Counted from the stretch's first letter, positions 1 through 8,226 are shown. The stretch is DNA of 64,000 nt from Stenotrophomonas_A sp035629025 (GCA_035629025.1 DASPIU010000059.1:1-64000), one strand, 5' to 3'. Notes: a model not told the origin generated them from the letters alone. A program made the numbers and translations.

Positions 1-606
1 GTGGACCAGCACCTTGTCCATCACCACCTGGAAGAACAGCGGCGTGACCAGCGCAAACAGCTGGATAAACAGCGAGACTACGAATACTTCCAGCAGCATC
101 TTGCGGTACTTGATGACCGCCGGGATGAACCAGGTGAAGTCGAAGCGGGCCAGCTGGCCCAGCACCGAGGCGCGCGAGGCGACCTGGAGCAGGCGGCCGG
201 CGTAGCGTTGCTGCAGTTGTTCCAATGGAATCTGGCGGGGGCGGCGTTCGGCCAGATCGTGGATCAGCGTCTGATCGCCCTGGATACGTGCGATCAGGAA
301 CGCACGGCCGTCGGTGTCCCAGGCCATTGCAGGGAAATTGGCCATCGGCAACCGGCTGGCGGACAGCGTAGAGACCTTCGCTTTCAGGCCCAGCTTGCGC
401 GCGGCCAGCAGCAACGTGGTTTCGTCGAAGGCTTCGCCATTGCGGCCGAACTCGTGCGCCAGCTGCATAGCATCGGCGGCTACGCCGTGGAACTGCGCGA
501 GCAGCACCAGGCCGCGCAGACCTAGATCGTGCTGACGCGATTCCTCAGATGCGGCGATATCTCCTTGCGCGCCCACGACGGTGAGCGCGGCGGTCCCCTG
601 TTGCAT
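1..606 (-). CDS. HlyB-like type I secretion ABC transporter, N-terminal part (cut by window edge)
   Basis: The 202 residues visible read from an ATG at 606 leftwards off the window with no stop. The protein closely follows the HlyB/RtxB pattern: an N-terminal C39-peptidase-like domain (about residues 20-140), then the stretch FDFTWFIPAVIKYRK and a first membrane segment ending in PLFFQVVMDKVLVH, which is the family's hallmark entry to the transmembrane domain. The position of the C39 catalytic cysteine is occupied by non-cysteine residues (GLRGLVLLAQFHG), so this is the inactive C39-like domain that binds the substrate, as in haemolysin export, not a leader peptidase. In the family the protein pairs with an HlyD adaptor and TolC to export RTX-type proteins; those partners would lie left of the window. 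A purine-rich ribosome site (CAGGGA) precedes the ATG. Its substrate is not in view. Confidence 0.93.
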   Translation of the reverse strand, partial: MQQGTAALTVVGAQGDIAASEESRQHDLGLRGLVLLAQFHGVAADAMQLAHEFGRNGEAFDETTLLLAARKLGLKAKVSTLSASRLPMANFPAMAWDTDGRAFLIARIQGDQTLIHDLAERRPRQIPLEQLQQRYAGRLLQVASRASVLGQLARFDFTWFIPAVIKYRKMLLEVFVVSLFIQLFALVTPLFFQVVMDKVLVH

Positions 607-1176
607 AACGTCCCTGCTATGCGGGCCCGGTTGGGCCTTGTGCGCGCAGCATCGTCAGCAATGCCTTCGCTGTCAATACTTTGACGCGAAGTGGGATCCA
701 GAACGCATTTTCACTCTTCATAGCAACGCCGCAAAGTGGGAGTAGCACAGGCCAAGGACGCCGATATGCAACCCTGAATTTGGACCTTGAACTCCCCGCA
801 CTGAGGCGTGCGCCACCCCCGATAACTCGGCCAATGGGTGCAGTTAGCGTTATCCCTTAAGTATCCCCGGACGGCAATTGCGCTTTGCCGGTAGTCGCGC
901 GGAAGCGATGGCAGCTTGAAGTGCGGCAATAAGCTCTTCCGCAGCCTCCGATGAAAGCTCGAGCTCCATGTTTGCCAGCATTTTGACAACCCTCTGCGGT
1001 ATTCGACGGTGGCGGCTCGCACAGTAGTTCCCATGGTTAGTGCTCCGATGGTGGACTGGAGGGGCTTACAACTTCGCTATGCAAATTGGCTCCGGGAAAG
1101 TTGTTAGCCGACTACTTGCCCTAGCAACTCACACCGGACGAAATCCCATCCCGCCGCGCACCCTTCGAAAAACACT
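606..1176. other. gap between HlyB-like gene and first secreted protein
   Basis: About 570 bases with no full gene. Besides the possible small ORF it contains, at 785-835, a copy of a segment also found at 2704-2754; 20 bases at 800-819 and 2720-2739 are identical. On the minus strand both copies can encode GVAHASV followed by Arg/Lys-Gly, so this looks like a decayed coding fragment of the same family as the remnant at 2638-2860. Confidence 0.6.
850..981 (-). CDS. possible small protein of 43 residues
   Basis: A short frame from ATG 981 (or an in-frame ATG 12 bases later) to TAA. It encodes an acidic, alanine-rich helix-like N-terminal half (ELELSSEAAEELIAAL) and a basic tail with one cysteine. 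Composition is protein-like and a GAGGG sequence sits about 8 bases before the start. I do not recognise the family. It lies about 240 bases upstream of the HlyB-like gene on the same strand. It could equally be a fragment of a larger broken gene, because this area also holds effector remnants. Confidence 0.3.
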   Translation of the reverse strand: MLANMELELSSEAAEELIAALQAAIASARLPAKRNCRPGILKG

Positions 1177-1596
1177 TCAAAGAAAATCATCTTCGACGGC
1201 GGGATGAGCTACCAACCTCTTCAATGCACTCTCATCCAGTGGGTAGCGGACCGAGGCCATCGTTGGGACAAAGATCAACCTTGACTTATCGAGAGATTCG
1301 ATGAAGACGAAAAAATTATCCGCAGTGGCGGTCATACCCAGCTTGGATGAGTAGAAGGCGAAGTCAGCAACCTTGCGAATTCTGGCATCTGGGTGCATGA
1401 AAACCACAATGTTCCTGGCGCAATGCTGCCTGAGTCCCTCCAGTTCATCTTTCTGCTTGACGACTTCCCCGTCGTAACTGACTTGGTTGTTCCGATCTAC
1501 CTTCACCAGCACCAACTCCCTCTCTTGACAGTTCGATGCAAGTAGCTGGAGCGGACTGAACGCACAAACAAGCAATAAGCACGCTTTCCAATGCAT
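1177..1596 (-). CDS. small secreted protein, immunity-like, paralogue of the 2182-2634 product
   Basis: 139 residues starting at ATG 1596, chosen because a Sec signal (MHWKACLLLVCAFSPLQLLAS) begins exactly there and GGGAG precedes it. The mature part is about 115 residues with two cysteines. It aligns by eye with the product of 2182-2634: Q-E/R-R-E near the N-terminus, then a CAR motif followed by a hydrophobic strand (CARNIVVFMHPD against CARKTFVLMDER), an FF/LF-hFI/T strand, and LVAHP against LVASKP at the end. The reading frame is open upstream and continues without a stop from an effector-like remnant. A periplasmic immunity protein is the most likely role, from its size, signal peptide and context; the family is not one I can name. 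Confidence 0.6.
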   Translation of the reverse strand: MHWKACLLLVCAFSPLQLLASNCQERELVLVKVDRNNQVSYDGEVVKQKDELEGLRQHCARNIVVFMHPDARIRKVADFAFYSSKLGMTATADNFFVFIESLDKSRLIFVPTMASVRYPLDESALKRLVAHPAVEDDFL

Positions 1597-1821
1597 ATCA
1601 AATCTCCCGTACCTGGAAAACACAATGTTGTTATATCCAAAGTTGTCCGCCCCCACGGGACCCACGACACCCTCGTGTGCGCCAATTGAGGAGAGTGACC
1701 CGGCAGCAGTCATGACCACAATGGCTGCGTGCTCGGTAAAGCCGTCACCGCCTTTCGCGATTGATGCGATACCGCCTGGCGCTGTTTGCTCGTATGACTT
1801 CAGCTTACGCCAATTGGGAAC
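1597..1821 (-). pseudogene. C-terminal remnant of a secreted effector, NlpC/P60-like, fused in frame to the next gene
   Basis: About 75 residues without their own credible start. They contain APGGIASIAKGG, then TEHAAIVV and a later IGAH, ending in RYGRFD directly before the Met of the downstream secreted protein with no stop codon between. The order Pro-Gly-Gly, small strand, then His followed by a hydrophobic strand resembles the second half of NlpC/P60-type cell-wall amidases. That assignment is weak. The piece looks like the tail of a truncated effector left beside its immunity gene. Confidence 0.35.
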
Positions 1822-1956
1822 GTGCCCATCACTTGGCCCAGCTGCCGTAGGGAACTCTCCCGTCGCCTTGGAATCCTTACCGCTGTCGGCGCAGCTGCAG
1901 CCGCGCAGGTAAGGGCGCTGCGCCTGTAAGAACCTGACGGATACTGTGGCAAACAA

Positions 1957-2181
1957 CCATCACACCATCTAGCTCGGCCTCCAAACCGTCAGCTCGTGCT
2001 CGCTAACCGGACAACTCCTGGTGGATTTAGGCAGTGGCCTTACGGCCTCTCAGGTTGATCCCGGCCCGCTTGCGGGCCGGTCAGGGGCACAGCAGGTAGC
2101 TGTTTCTCTCCACCTCGAACACCCTGCCGCAGCGTGGGCGGTGGCGTGTAGAGACACAGCCCCCCCGCAAAAACGAAATAT
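1957..2181. other. intergenic stretch with a perfect hairpin
   Basis: 225 bases between two secreted-protein genes. It holds a perfect 9-bp inverted repeat with a 2-base loop (CCGGCCCGC, TT, GCGGGCCGG at 2061-2080) without a T-run, and on the minus strand a short frame ending CGRVFEVERNSYLLCP that may be another gene tail. No complete gene is seen. Confidence 0.5.
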
Positions 2182-2634
2182 TCAAGGAAGCACATTCCTA
2201 TCTGGCTTGCTCGCTACCAGCGCCAATAGTTCACCCGGATCACGACTTAAACGCACCATAACGTGCCGGTCAAAGTAGTACATCAGTCGCGTCGATCCAG
2301 GTGCCAGCGTAAACAAGAAGAGAGAGTCTTCCTTGAAGGGCGCGCCAACCTTGTTGGCGGCAACTTCATCGAGAAACATGAAGGTAGTTAAAGGGACACG
2401 CTCGTCCATCAAGACGAAGGTCTTACGCGCACAGTATTGTCCGAGCGCATTTGGAATTTGGTCTTTCGAGACTGGTGCTCCGTTGAACCGATACGCGAAT
2501 GGTGCGCGTCCGTTCGCTGATTCGATCTCGATTATCAAGGCCTCGCGTTGATGGCAAGGTGTATGAGCATAAGCTCCTAAAGGCGTTGCCAAAGCTAACA
2601 ACAGCTTGAAGTGGAGCGCAGGGGCACTTGGCAT
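2182..2634 (-). CDS. small secreted protein, immunity-like, paralogue of the 1177-1596 product
   Basis: 150 residues from ATG 2634, with a GGAG ribosome site just upstream. A signal peptide (about residues 1-23, cut after AYA) precedes a small domain with two cysteines. It is a diverged paralogue of the protein at 1177-1596: QREALIIEI, then GQYCARKTFVLMDE, a central SLFLFTL strand, and a C-terminal LVASKP. The start lies only a few bases after the TAG that ends an effector-like remnant, so the two were probably translationally coupled. I infer a periplasmic immunity protein. No enzyme motif is visible. Confidence 0.6.
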   Translation of the reverse strand: MPSAPALHFKLLLALATPLGAYAHTPCHQREALIIEIESANGRAPFAYRFNGAPVSKDQIPNALGQYCARKTFVLMDERVPLTTFMFLDEVAANKVGAPFKEDSLFLFTLAPGSTRLMYYFDRHVMVRLSRDPGELLALVASKPDRNVLP

Positions 2635-2637
2635 GAC

Positions 2638-2860
2638 CTAATCTCCAGTGTATCCAAGGTAGATTGCGTCTCCAGCCATCCTGTCGACGCCCGACGCACG
2701 GAAGCTTGAATTCCCCTTTACTGAGGCGTGCGCCACCCCGACAACTTCGCCTAATCGCCGGCCCGCCCCGCGTCTGTCCCGCTGATAAATCTTACCGGCC
2801 GAAGCCCGGCTCAATTCCGCTAACGCGAGCACGCCGAAGGAGTGTGAAATGGCGGTAGAG
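2638..2860 (-). pseudogene. C-terminal remnant of an effector-like protein before the immunity-like gene
   Basis: An open stretch of about 70 codons ending at a TAG just before the next ATG. It contains GVAHASVKG and ends MAGDAIYLGYTGD. The GVAHASV segment recurs in the decayed copy at 785-835. No start codon with a ribosome site is in frame; a second piece in another frame upstream (to about 2974) may belong to the same broken gene. Its function is unknown. The position directly before a small secreted protein suggests a displaced toxin tail. Confidence 0.35.
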
Positions 2861-2974
2861 ATACGACGAGGTGAACGTCTTACGGACGTCCGCACTCCCG
2901 GAGCCCGAGTAACCATACTCACCGACGGCGGCTGGCATTCTCCGCCCAAAGCGTCGATGAGCAATAGCAACCAA

Positions 2975-3451
2975 TCACCCCAAAATAATAACGGCCAACA
3001 TCACAGCGGCCAGCACCGCGCTCACTCTATCTGGCCAACTCGCGTTGCCTACAAAGACGATTGAAATAAGGATTAATCCAATCAACTCGGCTCTCACAGT
3101 CCTTCTTACAACGTAGTCAGCGACGAGACCTTCAGCATTTAACCCGATTAGGGCGGAAGTAAGAAAGAAGCGACCGCAGGCTAACCACCAGACACCCAGA
3201 GTCAAACAGAATGGCAGTATGACTGCCAAAACTGCTTTGAACGGAACAGATGTCTGACTGATCCAGTTAATCGCCATTATAGACATGTACGTTGTCACAA
3301 CAACCTGGGCCGGCAGCAGCCCCAGCCATAATGTGTGCTCGGGCTTAGAAAGCTGGTTAATAACAGGTAAAATACCAATCAAGACAAAAATTGGCGCAGC
3401 AATAAGCGTCCAGGCCCATGGCCACTTCCCACATGAGAGGCGGAAATACAT
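2975..3451 (-). CDS. small integral membrane protein, immunity-like
   Basis: 158 residues with about five hydrophobic segments (near residues 14-34, 42-64, 74-105, 122-138 and 144-158) and few charged residues. I do not recognise a family. The gene follows the same pattern as its neighbours: same strand, a broken reading frame (3357-3776) overlapping its start, and lower G+C than the chromosome around it. Similar small membrane proteins fill the array at 43801-49329. An immunity role against an envelope-targeting toxin is an inference from context. Confidence 0.55.
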   Translation of the reverse strand: MYFRLSCGKWPWAWTLIAAPIFVLIGILPVINQLSKPEHTLWLGLLPAQVVVTTYMSIMAINWISQTSVPFKAVLAVILPFCLTLGVWWLACGRFFLTSALIGLNAEGLVADYVVRRTVRAELIGLILISIVFVGNASWPDRVSAVLAAVMLAVIILG

Positions 3452-3776
3452 CGGTCGCGTCCTTTATATGTTCCTCACAAGTCCTCGCAAGAGCCCTGGC
3501 AGTGTGGGACACCCCCTTGGCGCTCCCGCACGCCCTCGCTCTTGTTTCTGCTTGCCTGGCACATTTATAGACCTGATGCATTGCTGCGGCAGAACTCACC
3601 AGCAGCGCCACGGCAAGCACCCTGACGTCCACGATCACCCCATCGTTGATGATAGGCCCTCCGGGACGCGATGAAGTCAGCAATGCCTTACATTTAACAG
3701 CGTCAGAACGGGCATAGGTGCTGCTAATAGCCCGCAGGTCCCAGGGCGGGTCTCGAGGCCCGACTACGAACCTCCC
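3357..3776 (-). pseudogene. open frame without a start, remnant of an exported or toxin protein
   Basis: This frame begins directly after the TAG of the TetR gene and runs about 139 codons to a stop inside the membrane-protein gene, with no ATG until past the middle. Residues such as YARSDAVKCKAL, PGGPIINDGVIVDV and later RTCEEHIKDAT have natural composition. The missing 5' end and the overlap with the next gene point to a truncated gene whose head was replaced when the TetR region was joined to it. Confidence 0.35.
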
Positions 3777-4469
3777 CTACGCCACCCCCGTCGCACCCCG
3801 CTGCCCACTCCTCACCCCATCCAACAACACACCTACCACCTTCTCGATAAACCCCTCATCGACCACCTCCCGCGTCATCAGCACACGAAAGTAGATCGGT
3901 CCCGAGAGCATCTCGAGAAGCAGTTTTGCGTCGGTGCCCTGTGGCAATTCACCACGCGCGATTGCACGTTCAATGATGACTTCAGCGGCATTGAAGCGAA
4001 CTTTGTAAAAGGCTGCGCGGCTCTGCGCCAGTGCGTAGTCGTCTTTGCTCGCGGCCATCATGCGTACGATTCCTTCGCCCAGCGGTGAGCTGAGATAACC
4101 GGCCAGCGAACGGGCCACGCCGCATAGATCTCGCCGGAGTTCGCCACTATCGGGAATGGCGATCCGCACCTGGCTGGCGTCCAGCAGCGCTTCAAGAATC
4201 ACGTTTTCGATTGAGCCCCAGCGGCGCTGGATGGAGGTGGCGTGCACCCCCGAGCGCCGCGCCAGCTCGCTGAAACTCAGCCCGGCCGGGCCAAGCTCAC
4301 CCAGGGCATCGGCGGCTGCCTGCATCACCGCCTCGCGTACCCTCGCCGAGCGGCCTCCGGTGCGTCTGCGCACCTCCCCGCCAGGCGCGGCGCCTTCAAG
4401 AGGTTGATTTTCCAAGGTTTGCTTCCTTCCCGAGCGGTCGCCCGCCCCGCCTGCAGCGTTGCCTACCAT
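3777..4469 (-). CDS. TetR-family transcriptional regulator
   Basis: About 230 residues from ATG 4469. The N-terminal DNA-binding domain reads VREAVMQAAADALGELGPAGLSFSELARRSGVHATSIQRRWGS in outline: the TetR helix-turn-helix with the typical 'G...L..ah..gv...h.rw' spacing (about residues 45-95 from this start). The rest is an all-helical ligand and dimer domain. A TTG at 4415 has a much better ribosome site (GGAAGGA) and would give a more usual short N-terminal tail, so the true start may be there. The gene diverges from a three-hydrolase operon across a palindromic site at 4517-4535, so it most likely represses that operon and itself until an ester or lactone-like ligand binds. Confidence 0.85.
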   Translation of the reverse strand: MVGNAAGGAGDRSGRKQTLENQPLEGAAPGGEVRRRTGGRSARVREAVMQAAADALGELGPAGLSFSELARRSGVHATSIQRRWGSIENVILEALLDASQVRIAIPDSGELRRDLCGVARSLAGYLSSPLGEGIVRMMAASKDDYALAQSRAAFYKVRFNAAEVIIERAIARGELPQGTDAKLLLEMLSGPIYFRVLMTREVVDEGFIEKVVGVLLDGVRSGQRGATGVA

Positions 4470-4516
4470 TAACGCAGAGTGCTTGCAATAACGCAACGAC
4501 AGGCGTAGCTTGGTTT

Positions 4517-4535
4517 AACGCAGACCAGCTGCGTT
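4517..4535. promoter_or_regulatory. palindromic operator between TetR gene and hydrolase operon
   Basis: A perfect inverted repeat, AACGCAG-ACCAG-CTGCGTT, 17 bases before the start of the first hydrolase. A further AACGCAG half-site lies at 4471-4477, overlapping the ATG of the TetR gene, and a looser TTGC..GCAA palindrome follows it. The placement between divergent genes fits TetR autorepression and operon control. Confidence 0.7.
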
Positions 4536-4551
4536 TATCACGAGGCGCGCC

Positions 4552-5592
4552 GTGACTCCAAGCATCCAGACCGATCCCCGGGTAGATCCGCGTATCAAGG
4601 CTGCGTTCGCCGGCATCCCTACCGGCATGCCGCAGCCGGATGTGTCCAGCCGCGAGGAGCTGCTCGCGCAGGAGTACTCGCCCGAAGCGCTGGCCGCGCT
4701 TGCGTACCAGAACAGCTTGTTCGAGAAGATGGATAGCGAGACCGTCGCGCCTTCAACCGGGCTGAGAGTAAGCACGGAGACGTTTGTTTCTGCACCGGAT
4801 GGCAATACGGTCCGGGTCCAGTTCATTCGTCCCGACGGCAACCAGATCCTTCCCTGTGTGTACTACATCCACGGTGGGCGGATGGCGTTCAGCTCCTGCT
4901 TCATGGGCAACTACAGGACCTGGGGCCGGATGATCGCGGCCTGCGGTCTGGCGGTGGCAATGGTCGACTTCCGCAATTCGGTGCATCCTGATTCGTCGCC
5001 GGAGGTGGCGCCCTTCCCTGCCGGGCTCAACGATTGCGCGTCCGGCCTGCGTTGGCTGCACGAGAATGCGGCCGCGCTCGGCATCGATCGGCAGAAGATT
5101 GTCGTGGCTGGTGAAAGTGGCGGCGCCAACCTGGCGCTCGCGCTGGCGATGAAACTCAAGCGCGAAGACGGGCTCTCGCTGCTCCAGGGCATCTACGCGA
5201 TGTGCCCGTTCATTGCCGGCCAGTGGCCCCTGCCGCAGTACCCGTCTTCCAGCGAGAACGAAGGCATCTTCATCTCGGTGCAGAACAATCGCGCCACCAT
5301 GGCATACGGAATCGAGGCCTTCAAGGCACGCAATCCGTTGGCCTGGCCCGCGTTCGCCACGTCCGCCGACGTGGAAGGATTGCCGCCGGTGGTCATCAGC
5401 GTCAACGAATGCGATCCATTGCGCGATGAAGGCATCGCCTTCTACCGCCTGCTGCTCCAGAGTGGCGTCCCCGCCCGTTGCCGGCAACTCATGGGGACCT
5501 GCCACGGCATCGAAATCCTGCCGGTGGTCTGTCCCGATATCGCACGCGCCACTGCCCGCGACATCGCGGGATTTGTCCTCGATCTTCCCTGA
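4552..5592 (+). CDS. alpha/beta hydrolase, hormone-sensitive lipase (HSL) family esterase
   Basis: 346 residues from a GTG that follows a GAGG ribosome site. The family signature HGGR (oxyanion loop, near residue 107) is followed by the nucleophile elbow GESGGA (Ser about 189), the Asp in NECDPLRDEG (about 288) and the His in CHGIE (about 318), a complete Ser-Asp-His triad in HSL order. No signal peptide, so cytoplasmic. Members hydrolyse short to medium acyl esters of varied alcohols. It is the first gene of an operon with two further hydrolases (gaps of 17 and 19 bases), under the divergent TetR regulator. The set suggests stepwise breakdown of one ester-containing compound. Confidence 0.88.
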   Translation: MTPSIQTDPRVDPRIKAAFAGIPTGMPQPDVSSREELLAQEYSPEALAALAYQNSLFEKMDSETVAPSTGLRVSTETFVSAPDGNTVRVQFIRPDGNQILPCVYYIHGGRMAFSSCFMGNYRTWGRMIAACGLAVAMVDFRNSVHPDSSPEVAPFPAGLNDCASGLRWLHENAAALGIDRQKIVVAGESGGANLALALAMKLKREDGLSLLQGIYAMCPFIAGQWPLPQYPSSSENEGIFISVQNNRATMAYGIEAFKARNPLAWPAFATSADVEGLPPVVISVNECDPLRDEGIAFYRLLLQSGVPARCRQLMGTCHGIEILPVVCPDIARATARDIAGFVLDLP

Positions 5593-5609
5593 TCCGCGGA
5601 ACCAAGACC

Positions 5610-6896
5610 ATGTGCCCTGCTACCCTCGCCTCTCCTTCGGGCACGCCGCTGCCCGTCAGTTCTCCGGCTTCGGCCGGCTTTTGCAGCCGCAGGCTGGATC
5701 GCCTCGATGCCGCGATGCAGGCGGAAGTCGATGCCGGGCACTACGCTGGCATAAGCGTGGCGGTCGCGCGCCACGGCAAGTTGGCAAAGTCAGGCTGCTA
5801 CGGCTACCAGACGCTCGAACAGCGCCAACCGCTGCGCGAAGACGCCATCTACCGCATCGCTTCGATGACCAAACCGATCATCGCCGTGGCGATGTTGCTG
5901 CTCTACGAGGAAGGCCACTGGCAACTGGACGACCCGGTAACCCGGTTCATCCCGGAGTTCGCGGACCTGCAGGTCATGCAGCAGGACGGCACGCGGGTTC
6001 CGCTGCAGCGCCCGATGCGCATACGCCACATCATGTCCACCACGGCCGGCTTCGCATTTGGGCCGCTGCTGGGCAGCGTGAATCCCGCGGTGGACGCGTT
6101 GTATGCCAATGCCGATCTATGGAGCGGCACCCACGAGGATTTCATCGCCAAGCTCGCCAGGCTGCCACTCGAGGCGCAGCCCGGCACCCACTTCCGTTAC
6201 GGGCTGCAGCAGGAGGTGCAGGGTGCGATCATCCGCCGGCTCAGCGGTCAACCGCTCGATCAGTTCCTGGAAGAACGCATATTCTCGCCGCTTGGCATGC
6301 GCGATACCGGCTTCGGCGTACCCGCCGATCAACGCGACCGCATCGCGCCGCGCTATGCGCTGGACGAACAACTCAAGCTGGTGCTCGCCGAGGACCAGTC
6401 GCCGTTCCCCGCGGTGGCAGGCACACCGGCCGGCGTGACGCCCCGCTTCCTGCTCTCGATCGCCGGACTTTACTCGACCACGCATGACTACCTGCGCTTT
6501 GCGCAAATGCTCGCCAACGGTGGCGTGCTGGACGGCGTTGCGCTGTTGTCGCCCTCTTCCGTCGCTCTGATGAGCAGCAACCTGCTGGCCGAAAATGTGC
6601 CGATGCACTTTCTGGAATCCTTCGACGGCATCGGTTACGGCATGAACGTGGGCATCGTGCTGGATCCGGCCAGGGCCAGTTTCAACGGCGGTGGCATGGG
6701 CAAGGGCACGTTCTACTGGGGCGGCGTGCATGGCACGTGGTTCTGGGTCGATCCGGTCAATGACCTCGTCGTGGTGGGCATGATCCAGCAGGTGGACGGC
6801 GGCAATCCGATGACCGGACGCCCCTACCCCGTTCCCGATATTCGTGGCATCTGTCGTTCCATTGTTTACGGCGCGCTGATCAACCCGGCGCTGTGA
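5610..6896 (+). CDS. serine hydrolase of the beta-lactamase / class C-like esterase family
   Basis: 428 residues from ATG 5610. The SxxK motif is SMTK (near residue 85), the conserved tyrosine is in FRYGLQQ (about 195), and the KTG-equivalent box is HGT in GVHGTWFWVD (about 373). The HGT instead of KTG and the lack of a signal peptide point to an EstB-type esterase or transesterase working in the cytoplasm and not to a periplasmic beta-lactamase. It is the middle gene of the TetR-linked hydrolase operon. Substrate unknown. Confidence 0.87.
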   Translation: MCPATLASPSGTPLPVSSPASAGFCSRRLDRLDAAMQAEVDAGHYAGISVAVARHGKLAKSGCYGYQTLEQRQPLREDAIYRIASMTKPIIAVAMLLLYEEGHWQLDDPVTRFIPEFADLQVMQQDGTRVPLQRPMRIRHIMSTTAGFAFGPLLGSVNPAVDALYANADLWSGTHEDFIAKLARLPLEAQPGTHFRYGLQQEVQGAIIRRLSGQPLDQFLEERIFSPLGMRDTGFGVPADQRDRIAPRYALDEQLKLVLAEDQSPFPAVAGTPAGVTPRFLLSIAGLYSTTHDYLRFAQMLANGGVLDGVALLSPSSVALMSSNLLAENVPMHFLESFDGIGYGMNVGIVLDPARASFNGGGMGKGTFYWGGVHGTWFWVDPVNDLVVVGMIQQVDGGNPMTGRPYPVPDIRGICRSIVYGALINPAL

Positions 6897-6915
6897 TCCC
6901 TTCCGGAGATCTCCC

Positions 6916-8226
6916 ATGAACCGCTCAAACCATACGCAAACCGCGGCGGCCGTCGCTCGCGCCGCTGCATCCCCGCAATCTTTCATGCCAGACAGCGAGG
7001 GCACCGATGCGCTGCTGTTCAAGGACGATGCCGAATTCTGGTATGAAACCGTGCGCCTGTTCGGCGCCTCCGATTACGGCGGCGCCAGCTTCGGCGAAGT
7101 AATCGCCCTGACCAGGAACATACGGGCCGGCGATTACGACAGTTGGTACGAGGGCAACAGCAGCTTTGCCGATCGCCTGGCCGACGAGGCCGATCGCCAG
7201 TTGGCCAAGGGGCACCGTATCAGTGCCCGCGACAACTATCTTCGCGCATGCAATTACTATCGCAGTGCAGAGTTCTTTCTGCATGCCAATCCCGCGGACG
7301 CGCGCGTGGCACGTGCGTTCGAGCGTTCCACCGCCTGTTACCAGGCTTCCGCCGCGTTGTTCGACCCGCCGATCGAGGCCATCGAGATTCCCTACGAGGG
7401 CACCACCTTGCAGGGCTACTTCCACCGCGTCGATGACTCCGGGATCGCGCGCCCCACCCTGCTGCTCAACAGCGGATTCGATGGTTCACCGGAAGAGATG
7501 CACTGGAGCGGCGCGCGCGCAGCGGTCGAGCGCGGCTACAACGTGCTGGTATTCGACGGTCCCGGGCAATACTCGGCGGTGCACCGGCGGGGGCTCCGCT
7601 TCCGTGCCGATTGGGAAAACGTGGTTACCCCAGTCGTCGACTACGCGCTGACGCGCAAGGAAGTGGACCCTGCGAAGATCGCGCTGCACGGCGGAAGTCT
7701 CGGCGGTTACCTGGCCCCTCGCGCTGCTGCGTTCGAGCACCGGCTTGCTGCGTGCATCGCCGATGATGGCCTCTACGATTACGGCAGCGCGCAATTGTCC
7801 GGCATTCCAGCCGACAAGCGCGAGCAGGTCCGCGCCGCGCTGTTCGCCGACCAGGCGTCAGAGCTGGATGCGATGCTGGAGCATGCGATGCAAACCAATA
7901 GCGTGGCCCGGTGGGCCTTTACCCATGGCATGTGGGTAACCGGCACCGATAGCCCGCGTGGTTACCTGGCCGCGACGCAGGACTTCCACCTGCGCGATGG
8001 CATCGCCGAGCAGATCCGTTGCCCCACTCTGGTCTGCGACGCGGAAAAGGACCTGTTCTTCCAGGGCCAAGCCCAGCAACTGTACGACCACCTCACCTGC
8101 CCGCGCACGCTGCTGCACTTTGCCGATGCGGAGGGGGCCGGCGCTCATTGCGAGGTGGGCGCCGCGCGCCTGGCCTACGCACGCATCTACGACTGGCTGG
8201 ATGAGACGCTGAAGCCAGCGGCCTGA
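6916..8226 (+). CDS. alpha/beta hydrolase of the FrsA / dihydropseudooxynicotine-hydrolase type
   Basis: 436 residues with a GGAG ribosome site before the ATG. A helical N-terminal lid domain (about 1-150) precedes the hydrolase core. The nucleophile elbow is GGSLGGY (Ser about 260), an acidic residue lies in DAEKDLFF (about 374-378), and GAHCEVG holds the His (about 410). This architecture is that of the family that includes FrsA-like proteins and the C-C bond hydrolase of nicotine breakdown. As last gene of the operon it might cut a diketone or ketoester left by the first two enzymes; that is inference from gene order only. Confidence 0.84.
   Translation: MNRSNHTQTAAAVARAAASPQSFMPDSEGTDALLFKDDAEFWYETVRLFGASDYGGASFGEVIALTRNIRAGDYDSWYEGNSSFADRLADEADRQLAKGHRISARDNYLRACNYYRSAEFFLHANPADARVARAFERSTACYQASAALFDPPIEAIEIPYEGTTLQGYFHRVDDSGIARPTLLLNSGFDGSPEEMHWSGARAAVERGYNVLVFDGPGQYSAVHRRGLRFRADWENVVTPVVDYALTRKEVDPAKIALHGGSLGGYLAPRAAAFEHRLAACIADDGLYDYGSAQLSGIPADKREQVRAALFADQASELDAMLEHAMQTNSVARWAFTHGMWVTGTDSPRGYLAATQDFHLRDGIAEQIRCPTLVCDAEKDLFFQGQAQQLYDHLTCPRTLLHFADAEGAGAHCEVGAARLAYARIYDWLDETLKPAA

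Noticed and set aside
1..525. Plus-strand open frame at the left edge
   Set aside because: It is antisense to the HlyB-like gene, which matches its family closely in the other strand.
711..1034. 107-codon minus-strand frame
   Set aside because: It crosses the repeated fragment in a different frame and has no family pattern; the 43-codon frame inside it looks more natural.
2061..2080. Hairpin as a terminator
   Set aside because: Perfect stem but no T-run on either strand and only a 2-base loop.
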